From Metabacillus endolithicus (lineage in GTDB: Bacteria > Bacillota > Bacilli > Bacillales > Bacillaceae): DNA of 64,000 nucleotides. The translations under genes were made by a program, and so were the position numbers. Below the pieces are notes generated by a model. The model saw only the letters and a program-made list of their open reading frames with translations. It searched no databases and was not told the origin of the DNA. Every line of letters begins with the position of its first letter. Positions within the stretch are counted from its first letter, which is position 1. Where the stretch lies: positions 1,656,001-1,720,000 of the forward strand of contig NZ_CP095550.1 of the NCBI RefSeq assembly GCF_023078335.1, read 5' to 3'. Positions 36,455-44,402 of the stretch are shown here, one piece after another.

Positions 36455-38350
36455 TTATTCTTGATCAATATCAATTGTTACCCCTTCAACAAACTTACGA
36501 TCCATTAATTTTTTCTTCTTTCTTATATCTTTGGCGTCAAAAACCTGGTCCATGTCATATTCATTCGGATACAGTTCTTCCGCTTGGATAAAAGGCTTTA
36601 CTCGCTTGTGATTTAGCGTCATTTTTTCTCCTTTTACAATTAGCTTCATTTCTCCAATAGCATTGGCTGTCATTTCAACAATTCCCTTTGTATGAAGGTG
36701 AGGAATCCAGACTGCATCCCCTATTTGGTAGTTTCTTGTATGCTTTTCACTTCTTACTTTTTCTATTTTACGTTCAAATTTTTTCCTATTCTTTGTTTTA
36801 GGAACAATCGCTACTTCTTCTGTTGATCGGGAGTTGGAAATCTCTTTTGCTCGGTTGATAATATTGGCGGGCATACCAAGCTTCTGCGCAATCGAGAATG
36901 CCTGACTATCCCCTCCTTTACCTACAATCAGTTTATAAAGAGGTTGAAGAGTATGAATATCAAAATCCATTGATCCATTTTGAAAGCCTTCTGCTTTTTC
37001 AGCATAATCTTTTATTTCACTGTAATGGGTTGTAGCAATTAGCATAGCGCCTGAGTTATAGATTTCTTCTAGTATAGAAATGGCTAATCCCATTCCTTCA
37101 CGTGGATCTGTTCCTGAGCCAATCTCATCTAAAATAACAAGAGTATCTTCACGTGATTGTCTCAAAATATCAATCACATTTTGAATATGTGATGAAAACG
37201 TGCTTAATGAATGCTCGATGCTTTGATGATCACCAATATCAACAAAGATGTTTTTTACAATGCTAAACGTACTGAAAGAGTCAGCCGGTACATGAAGACC
37301 TGATTGAACCATCATTGATAACAAGCCAACCGTTTTTATTGTGACTGTTTTACCTCCTGTGTTAGGACCTGTGATGACAAGTGCCATATATTCTTGGCCT
37401 AATGATAAGGTTAAAGGAACAGCATTCAATCCTAATAAAGGATGTCTGGCATTGAATATCTGGAAGCCTTCATACTGCTTTATTTGGACTTCATTTCCTT
37501 TCATCGATTGACTTAACTTTGCTTTAGCAAATATAAAGTCATAAGATACCATTCCCTCTATGTTAATTAGGAGTTCTTGTTTGTATGAGGCAGTAAGATC
37601 TGTTAAGTGGCCCAAAATCTTTTGAACCTCCACCTCTTCTTCTACTTTTAAATAGCCAAGCTCATCTTGAAGCTTATTTAAATCATGCGGCTCCATAAAA
37701 ACGGTTTGCCCACTTGAAGATTGATCTACTATAGCTCCTGAAAACTTCCGCTTGTATTCATTTTTCACCGGGACAACATACCGTCCATTCCTTACGCTTA
37801 CAACTTGTTCCTGAAGATAGCTTGAAAAAGATTTCATGATTTGCGTTAGTTTTGTTTTAATCTTTTCTTCAATTGTGATGATCTTGCCTCTGATCTTGGT
37901 TAATGACCGGCTGGCATAGTCATCTACTTGATTGTTTCTTATACAACGTGAAATTTCATCAACCAGATCAGACAGTTCATACAAAGAATAGGCATAAGAA
38001 CTTATTGTGGGTGCATGGTATTCCTGCTTTATCATAAATCTTTTGATTTTCTTCACACTGTCTAAAAAAGCTCCTAAAAATTCAAATTGCTCTGGAGTTG
38101 GCATATATCCTTTATCAGCTAGTGTGAGGATTTGTTCAACACCATGGAGGGAATGAACAGGGATACTCGATGATTTTTCAATAATAGTGCAAGCTTCGGA
38201 TGTTTCGTTTAACCATCTTTTTATTTTCCCTTCATCGGTAATCGGCGTTAGTTCTCTAGATCTTATCTTGGCTTTTTCACTCATAGCAAATTCACTTAGT
38301 AGTTCTAAGACTTTGTTAAATTCTAAAACTTCAAAAGTTTTGTTGTTCAA
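36455..38350 (-). CDS. MutS2 paralogue lacking the Smr domain
   Basis: A 631-residue protein of the MutS2 branch. N-terminal core/lever helices (about 1-300, with QEQVVSVRNGRYVVPVKNEYK and GAIVDQSSSGQTVFMEP), then the ABC-type ATPase: Walker A ITGPNTGGKTVTIKT, signature LSTFSSHI, Walker B LVILDEIGSGTDPREG, H-loop IATTHYSEIK. A KOW-like segment follows (about 540-595, YQIGDAVWIPHLHTKGIV). MutS2 of B. subtilis continues for about 150 residues to an Smr nuclease; here the chain ends (VEGVTIDIDQE) where Smr would begin. TTG start at 38350 with GGAGG nine bases upstream. B. subtilis MutS2 is linked to collided ribosomes. A complex leader precedes this gene. Confidence 0.88.
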   Translation of the reverse strand: MNNKTFEVLEFNKVLELLSEFAMSEKAKIRSRELTPITDEGKIKRWLNETSEACTIIEKSSSIPVHSLHGVEQILTLADKGYMPTPEQFEFLGAFLDSVKKIKRFMIKQEYHAPTISSYAYSLYELSDLVDEISRCIRNNQVDDYASRSLTKIRGKIITIEEKIKTKLTQIMKSFSSYLQEQVVSVRNGRYVVPVKNEYKRKFSGAIVDQSSSGQTVFMEPHDLNKLQDELGYLKVEEEVEVQKILGHLTDLTASYKQELLINIEGMVSYDFIFAKAKLSQSMKGNEVQIKQYEGFQIFNARHPLLGLNAVPLTLSLGQEYMALVITGPNTGGKTVTIKTVGLLSMMVQSGLHVPADSFSTFSIVKNIFVDIGDHQSIEHSLSTFSSHIQNVIDILRQSREDTLVILDEIGSGTDPREGMGLAISILEEIYNSGAMLIATTHYSEIKDYAEKAEGFQNGSMDFDIHTLQPLYKLIVGKGGDSQAFSIAQKLGMPANIINRAKEISNSRSTEEVAIVPKTKNRKKFERKIEKVRSEKHTRNYQIGDAVWIPHLHTKGIVEMTANAIGEMKLIVKGEKMTLNHKRVKPFIQAEELYPNEYDMDQVFDAKDIRKKKKLMDRKFVEGVTIDIDQE

Positions 38351-38390
38351 TGGTTTGAACCTCCGTTATATTTATTTTTTGAATTAAAAT

Positions 38391-38430
38391 AAAAAAAGAG
38401 GTGATGAACAATGGTTGTTCATCACCTCTT
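38391..38430 (-). terminator. Leader terminator T2, just before the MutS2-like gene
   Basis: A 16-bp perfect stem (AAGAGGTGATGAACAA / TTGTTCATCACCTCTT, 3-nt loop) followed by a run of T on the minus-strand transcript, ending about 40 nt before the TTG start codon. Unless overcome it should stop transcription into the gene. Confidence 0.9.
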
Positions 38431-38466
38431 AAAACCTCTGCATGGGCCTAGGAGTCTACACTTAAG

Positions 38467-38491
38467 AACAAATGACTTAATGTCATTTGTT
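38467..38491 (-). repeat. Leader hairpin D
   Basis: Ten-bp perfect stem AACAAATGAC / GTCATTTGTT with no T-run after it, so not a terminator. Its 3' arm overlaps segment C (38462-38472), which can instead pair with segment B (38582-38592). Confidence 0.7.
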
Positions 38492-38501
38492 TTTTTGTAA
38501 A

Positions 38502-38534
38502 CATAAAAATCCGTACTTAAACAAGCACGGATTT
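38502..38534 (-). terminator. Leader terminator T1
   Basis: Minus strand AAATCCGTGCTT / AAGTACGGATTT (12 bp with one G-U pair, 4-nt loop) followed by TTTTAT. It is an intrinsic terminator roughly 190 nt into the leader. Confidence 0.8.
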
Positions 38535-38726
38535 ATCCACGAGCACTATGCTAAGAGATCGTAAATTGTGTACATACCGTTTTTGTTCTTAACTGTCCAC
38601 ATGGATATACTTAAATAAACCTTTCAATTCGAAAAGTTTTTAAAAGCATTTACATGTAGATGAAGTATTTACTTCGATTAGTTAAGAACAGAAACCCTCA
38701 CAAAACACATCTCCTAAAATTTAATT
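38535..38726 (-). promoter_or_regulatory. Attenuator leader of the MutS2-like gene (5' part)
   Basis: The transcript from the 38757 promoter carries a leader ORF whose codons contain segment A (38680-38690), complementary over 11 nt to segment B (38584-38594). B is also complementary over 11 nt to segment C (38462-38472, with B read as 38582-38592) and partly to the 5' arm of T1 (38519-38530 with 38577-38587). These pairings exclude each other, the usual layout of ribosome-mediated attenuation. The switch mechanism is inference. Confidence 0.6.
38678..38701 (-). CDS. Seven-codon leader peptide MRVSVLN
   Basis: GTG 38701 with AGGAGA eight bases upstream opens GTG AGG GTT TCT GTT CTT AAC TAA. 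The last codons form segment A of the attenuator, so a ribosome paused on this ORF would free segment B. Too short for function as a protein; best read as a sensor of translation, as in leader peptides of macrolide, lincosamide and phenicol resistance genes. Confidence 0.6.
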   Translation of the reverse strand: MRVSVLN

Positions 38727-38732
38727 ACTTAT

Positions 38733-38762
38733 AAAATATCAGAATTCAAAGTGAATTGTCAA
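38733..38762 (-). promoter_or_regulatory. Promoter of the attenuator leader
   Basis: Minus strand TTGACA (38762-38757), 18-bp spacer with TG before the -10, and TATTTT (38738-38733). It starts a leader of about 375 nt before the MutS2-like start codon. Confidence 0.7.
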
Positions 38763-38777
38763 TATAAGGTTATGTAA

Positions 38778-39560
38778 TTAAAGCCCTTTCCGAATTTCTT
38801 CCACGCTTTTTCCACCTAGAAAGGCATGACCAACTTTTATATTCATGATTGTCTCAAAACCTGATTTTTGATAAACTTTCTCTACTTGTTCGTTTATTGG
38901 GAAAACCCAAAAACGTTCTACATTTTTCTTTTTTACTTCTTCTTGAATATAATGGATAAGCTGCCCTATTAAACCTTTTCCACGATATTCTTTCAATGTT
39001 GCCACACTCTCTAGCCTTGCATTTTGTTCATGAAAAAATACACAAGCGGTTGAACAAGGAACTCCATCATATTTTAATAGATAATGTGTATAACACTCTT
39101 GTGCAAATTCCTCTTTAAAGGCTTTTTCTCGGATGCTTCCACCTAACTCTGGGATTTGGCACTCGATCTCAATAGCAGCTTGCATATTTTTTGTTGTTAC
39201 CTTCTCAATCGTCACTTTTGGATCAACAGCAATCTCAACATTTCTCTGCCATAATTGAACGGGACTCTCAAATTCCTCAAATCTAAAACCTTTATCTTTT
39301 AATGAGGTTAAAAATGCTTCCTGCTTTTCATAATGTGTTAAATAAAATCTTGGAATAATGTTCTTGCGCTGATAAAAATCAATGACTTCATTTATGATCT
39401 CTTCTGTATTCCCTTCATATGATGAAAGATTTGCGTGATTCGCATCATAATAGGTTGGTTGATTTTCATTATAAAAAAGATAGCCCCAGCTTTTTTCAAT
39501 CTTCGTTGAAAAAGAGGATAGATAAGCTATATCCAGTTGATGAATATAAGTTTCAATCAT
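38778..39560 (-). CDS. GNAT acetyltransferase, long form
   Basis: A 260-residue protein. The N-terminal half is a degenerate GNAT-like region and the C-terminal half holds the acetyl-CoA loop LESVATLKEYRGKGLIGQLIHYI (about 190-212) and the final VEKVYQKSGFETI. ATG 39560 has GTGGGGA upstream. Substrate not recognisable. Upstream neighbour of the MutS2-like transcription unit, but the promoter at 38757 makes the two separately controlled. Confidence 0.75.
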   Translation of the reverse strand: MIETYIHQLDIAYLSSFSTKIEKSWGYLFYNENQPTYYDANHANLSSYEGNTEEIINEVIDFYQRKNIIPRFYLTHYEKQEAFLTSLKDKGFRFEEFESPVQLWQRNVEIAVDPKVTIEKVTTKNMQAAIEIECQIPELGGSIREKAFKEEFAQECYTHYLLKYDGVPCSTACVFFHEQNARLESVATLKEYRGKGLIGQLIHYIQEEVKKKNVERFWVFPINEQVEKVYQKSGFETIMNIKVGHAFLGGKSVEEIRKGL

Positions 39561-39713
39561 TATATTTTCCCCACGTTTCATTTAAATTAAGGTGCTGCTA
39601 TCCTCATCATATAGCTTTTAATAGAAACATTCTACTGATTTATTGTATCACATCACTCATAACTCCTTATTAAAACTGGTATAATTTAAAGCGTTATCAA
39701 AGGAGGAATCTTC

Positions 39714-41006
39714 ATGTCTTTTTTACAACAAGTTTCTCAATCTGAGAAAGCACCAATTAAAACGCGTTTCTATTATGGATGGGTGATTGTCGCCATCGCT
39801 GCGGTCAGCGTTTTTTTCTCAGGCCCTGGCCAAACTTATTCCATCTCTCTTTTCATTGATGAATACATAAAGGACTTTGATTGGAGTCGTTCTACAGTTT
39901 CTTCTATCTATTCAGCTGCTACTTTACTTGCAGGACTTTTACTATTTCTTATTGGTCGTTTAATCGATAAATATGGTCAGCGAAAAATGGTGGTTATTAT
40001 TGCGATTATGCTAGCTATCGCATGTTTTTGGAACGCAAATGTTACCAATATGTTTATGCTTTTTGTTGGTTTTTTTCTTATCCGTTTATTTGGTCAAGGA
40101 TCAATGACATTACTTCCTAACACATTAGTTGCACAATGGTTTATCAAATATCGGGGACGTGCCTTTAGCTTCATGGCAATCGGCGGTTTTATCAGCTCTG
40201 CCTCCTTTCCGATTCTTAATGCTTGGTTAATTAAACACTATGATTGGAATACTACATGGCTTGTGTGGGGGACTTTACTAGTCATCTTCTTTATGCCGCT
40301 TGCCTTTTTCTTTATTCGCAACAAACCGGAGGACATCGGGATGGTACCCGACCATACTAGTGTTATAAATCAAAATCAACGTTCATCTGGTGAGATTCAA
40401 CCTGAGCTTGAAGAAAATTGGACACTGCAAGAAGCAAGGAAAACACTTTCCTTTTGGCTCCTGCTCTTTTGTGTGGCCATTCCCGCTTTAGTGAATACCG
40501 GGTTAACGTTTCATCTTGTTTCAATTCTTGGGGAGGGTGGAATAAAACCAACAACAGCGGCAATGATTTTAAGCTTAATGGCCATTATCGGCTTTCCTAT
40601 TTCCTTTATATCCGGCTTTCTTCTAGAACGAGTAAAGGTTAATATTTTGTTAGCAGCTGTTTTTATTGGTGAAATTGTTATGATTATTCTTCTTCTGTTT
40701 ACTGATAGCTTTTTAATGGCAATCATTTTCGGAGTAATCTGGGGAATAACCGGTGGACTTGAACGGATTACACTTGCTGTTGTATGGCCATCCTATTATG
40801 GTCGAACGCACATAGGAAGTATTAAAGGTCTTGCTATGACAGTAATGGTCATTGGGTCAGCTTTTGGTCCCCTACCTTTTGGTGTAGCCTTTGATTTTTT
40901 CAATGGCTATGAGGAAATCTTACTATTAACTTTACTATTACCTATAATCGCAGCAATTGCCTCTTTATCTGCAAAGCAACCTGTAAAGAAGCAACTCACA
41001 AACTAA
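39714..41006 (+). CDS. MFS transporter, monocarboxylate/OFA-like
   Basis: A 430-residue 12-TM major facilitator protein. It shows YYGWVIVAIAAVSVFFSGPGQTYS at TM1, a central cytoplasmic loop (about 215-240), and the TM2-3 loop motif GRLIDKYGQRKMV. The N-terminal GWV...GPGQTYS pattern is that of the OFA/monocarboxylate-like branch (YbfB type in B. subtilis). Substrate unknown. Start ATG follows AAAGGAGGAATC. A terminator follows at 41012. Confidence 0.8.
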   Translation: MSFLQQVSQSEKAPIKTRFYYGWVIVAIAAVSVFFSGPGQTYSISLFIDEYIKDFDWSRSTVSSIYSAATLLAGLLLFLIGRLIDKYGQRKMVVIIAIMLAIACFWNANVTNMFMLFVGFFLIRLFGQGSMTLLPNTLVAQWFIKYRGRAFSFMAIGGFISSASFPILNAWLIKHYDWNTTWLVWGTLLVIFFMPLAFFFIRNKPEDIGMVPDHTSVINQNQRSSGEIQPELEENWTLQEARKTLSFWLLLFCVAIPALVNTGLTFHLVSILGEGGIKPTTAAMILSLMAIIGFPISFISGFLLERVKVNILLAAVFIGEIVMIILLLFTDSFLMAIIFGVIWGITGGLERITLAVVWPSYYGRTHIGSIKGLAMTVMVIGSAFGPLPFGVAFDFFNGYEEILLLTLLLPIIAAIASLSAKQPVKKQLTN

Positions 41007-41011
41007 AACAT

Positions 41012-41034
41012 CCCTCCTTTTACGGAGGGTTTTC
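41012..41034 (+). terminator. Terminator after the MFS gene
   Basis: CCCTCC TTTTAC GGAGGG TTTT hairpin directly after the stop. Confidence 0.85.
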
Positions 41035-41072
41035 TAAAAAATATTTTCTTTCCTATTCTATTGAGATAAATT

Positions 41073-41100
41073 ACAGGGGCCATTAATAGAAGGCCCCTGT
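41073..41100 (-). terminator. Terminator after copZ
   Basis: ACAGGGGCC ... GGCCCCTGT stem. Confidence 0.8.
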
Positions 41101-41111
41101 GCTTTATAGAA

Positions 41112-41318
41112 TTACAGTACATCATACCCCTGATCCTCAATAGCATCCTTCATCTTATCTTTCGTTACTTTTTCCGGGTCAAAATCAATATTTACTGTAC
41201 CTTTATCCAATTCAACTTTTACAGTAGACACACCTTCTAATTTACCTAAACTGCCTTCTACAGCATTTACACAATGTTGACAAGACATTCCTTCTACTTT
41301 AAGTGTAACAGTTTCCAT
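41112..41318 (-). CDS. copZ: Copper chaperone CopZ
   Basis: A 68-residue HMA-domain protein with the Cu(I) motif MSCQHC (residues about 10-15) and ferredoxin-like fold ending EDQGYDVL. It carries Cu(I) to the exporting P-type ATPase and to CsoR. It sits 14 bp after csoR. In B. subtilis copA follows copZ; here a terminator does, and no copA is in the window. Confidence 0.95.
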   Translation of the reverse strand: METVTLKVEGMSCQHCVNAVEGSLGKLEGVSTVKVELDKGTVNIDFDPEKVTKDKMKDAIEDQGYDVL

Positions 41319-41332
41319 CTAAAATACACTCC

Positions 41333-41659
41333 TTATTTTTTCATTAACCTTCCAACTGTGACTAACAACTCATCAATAATTTCTTCGTCACCATTTTGGA
41401 TTTTTTCAACAACACATGTACGTAAGTGGCCTTCTAATAGCAATCTCCCCACACTATTTAATGCTGACTGAGTGGCAGAAATCTGAGTAATCACATCATC
41501 GCAATAAGTATCTTTTTCAATTAGTGCCTTAATGCCTCTAATTTGTCCTTCAATACGGTTTAAACGAGTAACTAAATTTTTCTTTACTTTCTCTGAGTGA
41601 TGACTGTTCCTTTGTTCATTAAGATGACACGAATCTTGAAAATCATTCTCTGAGCTCAT
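41333..41659 (-). CDS. csoR: Copper-sensing repressor CsoR
   Basis: A 108-residue helical CsoR/FrmR-family repressor. Cu(I) ligands are visible as Cys in KDTYCDDV, His in LEGHLRTC and Cys two residues later (C-H-C triad). The N-terminal tail is rich in His and Asn. Binding Cu(I) releases DNA. A GC-rich operator-like element lies upstream. Confidence 0.95.
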   Translation of the reverse strand: MSSENDFQDSCHLNEQRNSHHSEKVKKNLVTRLNRIEGQIRGIKALIEKDTYCDDVITQISATQSALNSVGRLLLEGHLRTCVVEKIQNGDEEIIDELLVTVGRLMKK

Positions 41660-41689
41660 CCAATCTCCTCCTTATGTATCTTATTCTAT

Positions 41690-41708
41690 TATACCCCCAG
41701 GGACTATA
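41690..41708 (-). promoter_or_regulatory. CsoR operator overlapping the csoR promoter
   Basis: Minus strand TATAGTCCCTGGGGGTATA, a G/C-rich pseudo-palindrome like the B. subtilis CsoR box, overlaps the TATAAT at 41693-41688 in an AT-rich gap. Confidence 0.7.
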
Positions 41709-41747
41709 CAAATCATTAAGTTAATCACTTAGTAAAAGTCTATATTA

Positions 41748-41777
41748 AAAGGCCGACACCGCTTGTGCCAGCCTTAT
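41748..41777 (-). terminator. Terminator after the DUF3817 gene
   Basis: AAGGCTGGCACAAGCGGTGTCGGCCTT on the minus strand, an imperfect stem ending in T-rich sequence. Confidence 0.65.
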
Positions 41778-41785
41778 TTTATGTA

Positions 41786-42076
41786 CTATTTTTTTGTTTG
41801 TAATTGTTTATCTAAATAAAACGTTCCAAATGGGATAAAAGCTAGCAACACAGCCCACAATGCCCATAGAATGGACCACCTTTTGCTAAACTTCACGATT
41901 GCCAACATAAGCAGGTAAGCAATAAATAGAAATCCATGGACTGCGCCTACTAACGAAACTGCAAATGGGAAGTCTAAGAAATATTTTAAAGGCATAGCGA
42001 TAAGTAAAAGAACCAAATATGAAATCCCTTCCAAAATTGCTGTTAAACGTAGTAACCCTAAAGAGGTATGAAACAT
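41786..42076 (-). CDS. DUF3817 membrane protein
   Basis: A 96-residue integral membrane protein with three hydrophobic segments. Motif LRLTAILEGISYLVLL at the N-terminus and AVSLVGAVHGFLFIAYLL in the middle match DUF3817 (YdzA type). The function is unknown. Start ATG 42076 has GAGAGAATG context with GGAG upstream. Confidence 0.8.
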   Translation of the reverse strand: MFHTSLGLLRLTAILEGISYLVLLLIAMPLKYFLDFPFAVSLVGAVHGFLFIAYLLMLAIVKFSKRWSILWALWAVLLAFIPFGTFYLDKQLQTKK

Positions 42077-42224
42077 TCTCTCAACTCCATTTTCTAAAAC
42101 ATAGTTCCATTATACATGTCCTAAAAAAAATAAGGTCTATTAAGTTTGACAATTTCTTAACATTGCTTGTTTTATGGATAAAGAAATTTTTCCTTTTCCA
42201 TACTATAAAGGGAGGTGTGTTTCT

Positions 42225-44117
42225 ATGAATTTTTTACATAAGTATGGAATTGAAAAACAAAGTGACGGTGTTATCCTTACACTATATGTTTTGGACTTTG
42301 ATACAGAGTTTGCAAATGAGTTGGGAACAACGGGTACATCAACATATCAAGATGAAATCGGTCAATATGCCCAGCAAAGGTTTCCTACTTTTAAAATTAA
42401 TGCAATTAAAATCGTTGCAGGCGGAATCCTTATAGGGATGTTCTCCTTTACATCTATAACACAATCTAAAACAACAGTTAAAGCTGCATCTCAAGATCAA
42501 ACCTTGATAAATACTTTAACCTATTCCGTTAAAAGTGGTGACTCATTAAGCCTTATTGCAAAAAAATACCGACTAACAACGAATGAATTAAAATTATTTA
42601 ATCAATTAACAAGTGATACCATCAAAGTTGGACAAGTATTAAACATTCCGCTACTAAAATATGATGTAAAATCAGGTGATTCACTTTCGGTACTGGCGAA
42701 GCAATTTGGAACAACAAGTGATCGAATCAAACAACTTAACAGCCTAACTTCAGACGTAATCTACCTTGGACAATCTTTATATGTTCCTGTAGCAAGTACA
42801 GTATCAACTGCTCCAACGTCTACTATCACTCAGCCAAAAACAACCACCTACACAGTTCAATCAGGTGATTCTTTGTCAGTGATAGCTAAAAATTTTCAAA
42901 CAACTGTCTCGTCTATAAAAGAAGCTAATTCTTTAACAACTGACATTATCAGAGTGGGACAAACACTGAATATACCTGGAAAAGTAAATGAATCTCCATC
43001 CGTAACAACCCAACCATCGCAAGAATTAACAAAATATACTGTTATGAGTGGTGATAGCTTATCTGTTCTTGCAAAAAGATTTAATACTAGCGTGGAGGAT
43101 ATAAAAAAACAAAATTCTTTAACGACAGATACCATTTATCTTGGACAAATGCTAGTAATTCCGTCATCAAGTGAAGCTAAAACAGCTGTAGAAAGTAAAA
43201 CAATTCCTGTTTCCTATAAGGTTGTTGCTGGTGACACTCTTTCTGGTATCGCAAAAGCATTTGGCCTATCAGTCTCATTTATTAAAGAAATCAACAACTT
43301 AACCTCTGACACGATTTACTTAGGTCAAACATTACAATTAAAAAAGCAGCCAACAACGAAGACATATGTAGTAAAAAATGGTGATACTCTTTCTGAAATT
43401 GCCAAAGAGCATGGTACTACAACAGAAGAAATGGTGAAAATAAATCAATTAACTAGTACTAATATTGCTGTTGGTCAAGTTCTTACCATTAACAGCACGA
43501 ACGGGACCGCTTCTGCAACAATCGAAAACTCCCTTACTTATCGTACACATACTGTGCAGTCAGGTGATAATATTTGGGACCTTAGTGTAAAATACGGCAT
43601 ACCTCAAGCAGAGCTTTTAAGAGCAAATAATCTAACAACATCAAGTAGATTAACGATCGGGCAAAAACTAAAAATTCCTGTACATCAAATTGCTGTGCAA
43701 AAAACAGTTAGTGAACATCATGGAGAATATCTAACGTGGTGGACAGAGGCACAATATGTTTTTCCTATTGGGAAGGTAGCAACGGTCATTGATTTTCAAA
43801 CAGGAAAATCTTTTAAAGTGAAGCGCACAGTTGGAGCCAATCATGCTGACAGTGAAACACTAACAACTACTGATACAAATATAGCCAAAGGTATATGGGG
43901 AGGCTATAGCTGGTCAACTCGGTACGTAATTGTTGAAATTGACGGCCGTGAAATTGCTGCAAGTATGAGTTTTTATCCTCATGATGTAGACTACGTTCCA
44001 AATAATGGTATTAATGGTCATTTTGATATTCATTTTAAAGACTCGACAAGACATAAAGATGGTAAGGTCGATCCTTATCACCAAGAAAAGATACGAATAG
44101 CTGCCGGTGTAGAATAA
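42225..44117 (+). CDS. Seven-LysM cell-wall protein with N-terminal cytoplasmic region
   Basis: A 630-residue protein. Residues 1-55 form a folded-looking region (ILTLYVLDFDTEFANEL) instead of a signal peptide. One TM at about 58-78 (IKIVAGGILIGMFSF) is followed by seven LysM modules of about 44 residues, each with SGDSLS- or GDTLS-type starts and GQxLxIP ends, spaced by Thr/Ser-rich linkers. A C-terminal domain of about 130 residues has WSTRYVIVEIDGREIAAS and GHFDIHFKDSTRHKDG. LysM binds peptidoglycan; the His/Asp-rich C-terminal domain suggests an enzyme but I cannot name it. Start ATG 42225 follows GGGAGGTG. Confidence 0.8.
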   Translation: MNFLHKYGIEKQSDGVILTLYVLDFDTEFANELGTTGTSTYQDEIGQYAQQRFPTFKINAIKIVAGGILIGMFSFTSITQSKTTVKAASQDQTLINTLTYSVKSGDSLSLIAKKYRLTTNELKLFNQLTSDTIKVGQVLNIPLLKYDVKSGDSLSVLAKQFGTTSDRIKQLNSLTSDVIYLGQSLYVPVASTVSTAPTSTITQPKTTTYTVQSGDSLSVIAKNFQTTVSSIKEANSLTTDIIRVGQTLNIPGKVNESPSVTTQPSQELTKYTVMSGDSLSVLAKRFNTSVEDIKKQNSLTTDTIYLGQMLVIPSSSEAKTAVESKTIPVSYKVVAGDTLSGIAKAFGLSVSFIKEINNLTSDTIYLGQTLQLKKQPTTKTYVVKNGDTLSEIAKEHGTTTEEMVKINQLTSTNIAVGQVLTINSTNGTASATIENSLTYRTHTVQSGDNIWDLSVKYGIPQAELLRANNLTTSSRLTIGQKLKIPVHQIAVQKTVSEHHGEYLTWWTEAQYVFPIGKVATVIDFQTGKSFKVKRTVGANHADSETLTTTDTNIAKGIWGGYSWSTRYVIVEIDGREIAASMSFYPHDVDYVPNNGINGHFDIHFKDSTRHKDGKVDPYHQEKIRIAAGVE

Positions 44118-44150
44118 AGTAATTTCTATATAAAAAATCTAAAGGTATAG

Positions 44151-44174
44151 AAAAAAGGGGCCTTCTACCCCTTT
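44151..44174. terminator. Bidirectional terminator between LysM gene and yjcZ
   Basis: AAAGGGG ... CCCCTTT stem flanked by an A-run. Confidence 0.6.
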
Positions 44175-44181
44175 CCACTAA

Positions 44182-44331
44182 TTAGTACCAGCCATATCCA
44201 TAACCTGGATAACCCGCACCATAACCTGCTCCATATCCACCAGTGAAGCCACCAGCTCCAACAATAATTAAAAGAATAAATAAAACGACTAGTAAAGCAA
44301 AGCCGCCGCCATATCCTACTGTACCACTCAT
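44182..44331 (-). CDS. YjcZ-family small sporulation membrane protein
   Basis: A 49-residue protein: N-terminal GGGFALLVVLFILLIIVG membrane helix, then a Gly/Tyr-rich tail (GGYGAGYGAGYPGYGYGWY). This is the YjcZ/SVIM pattern, small proteins expressed in sporulation. ATG 44331 follows AGGTGA. Monocistronic. Confidence 0.85.
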   Translation of the reverse strand: MSGTVGYGGGFALLVVLFILLIIVGAGGFTGGYGAGYGAGYPGYGYGWY

Positions 44332-44402
44332 TCCAAGTTCACCTCCAGATGATTTACCTTATTACAATATGTAAAACGTCTAAAAGTGATCTAGGCATTT
44401 GA

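Noticed and set aside
38397..38534. T-box or metabolite riboswitch before the MutS2-like gene
   Set aside because: No T-box sequence (TGGNACC) and no aptamer class I recognise; leader ORF and pairing fit ribosome-mediated attenuation better.
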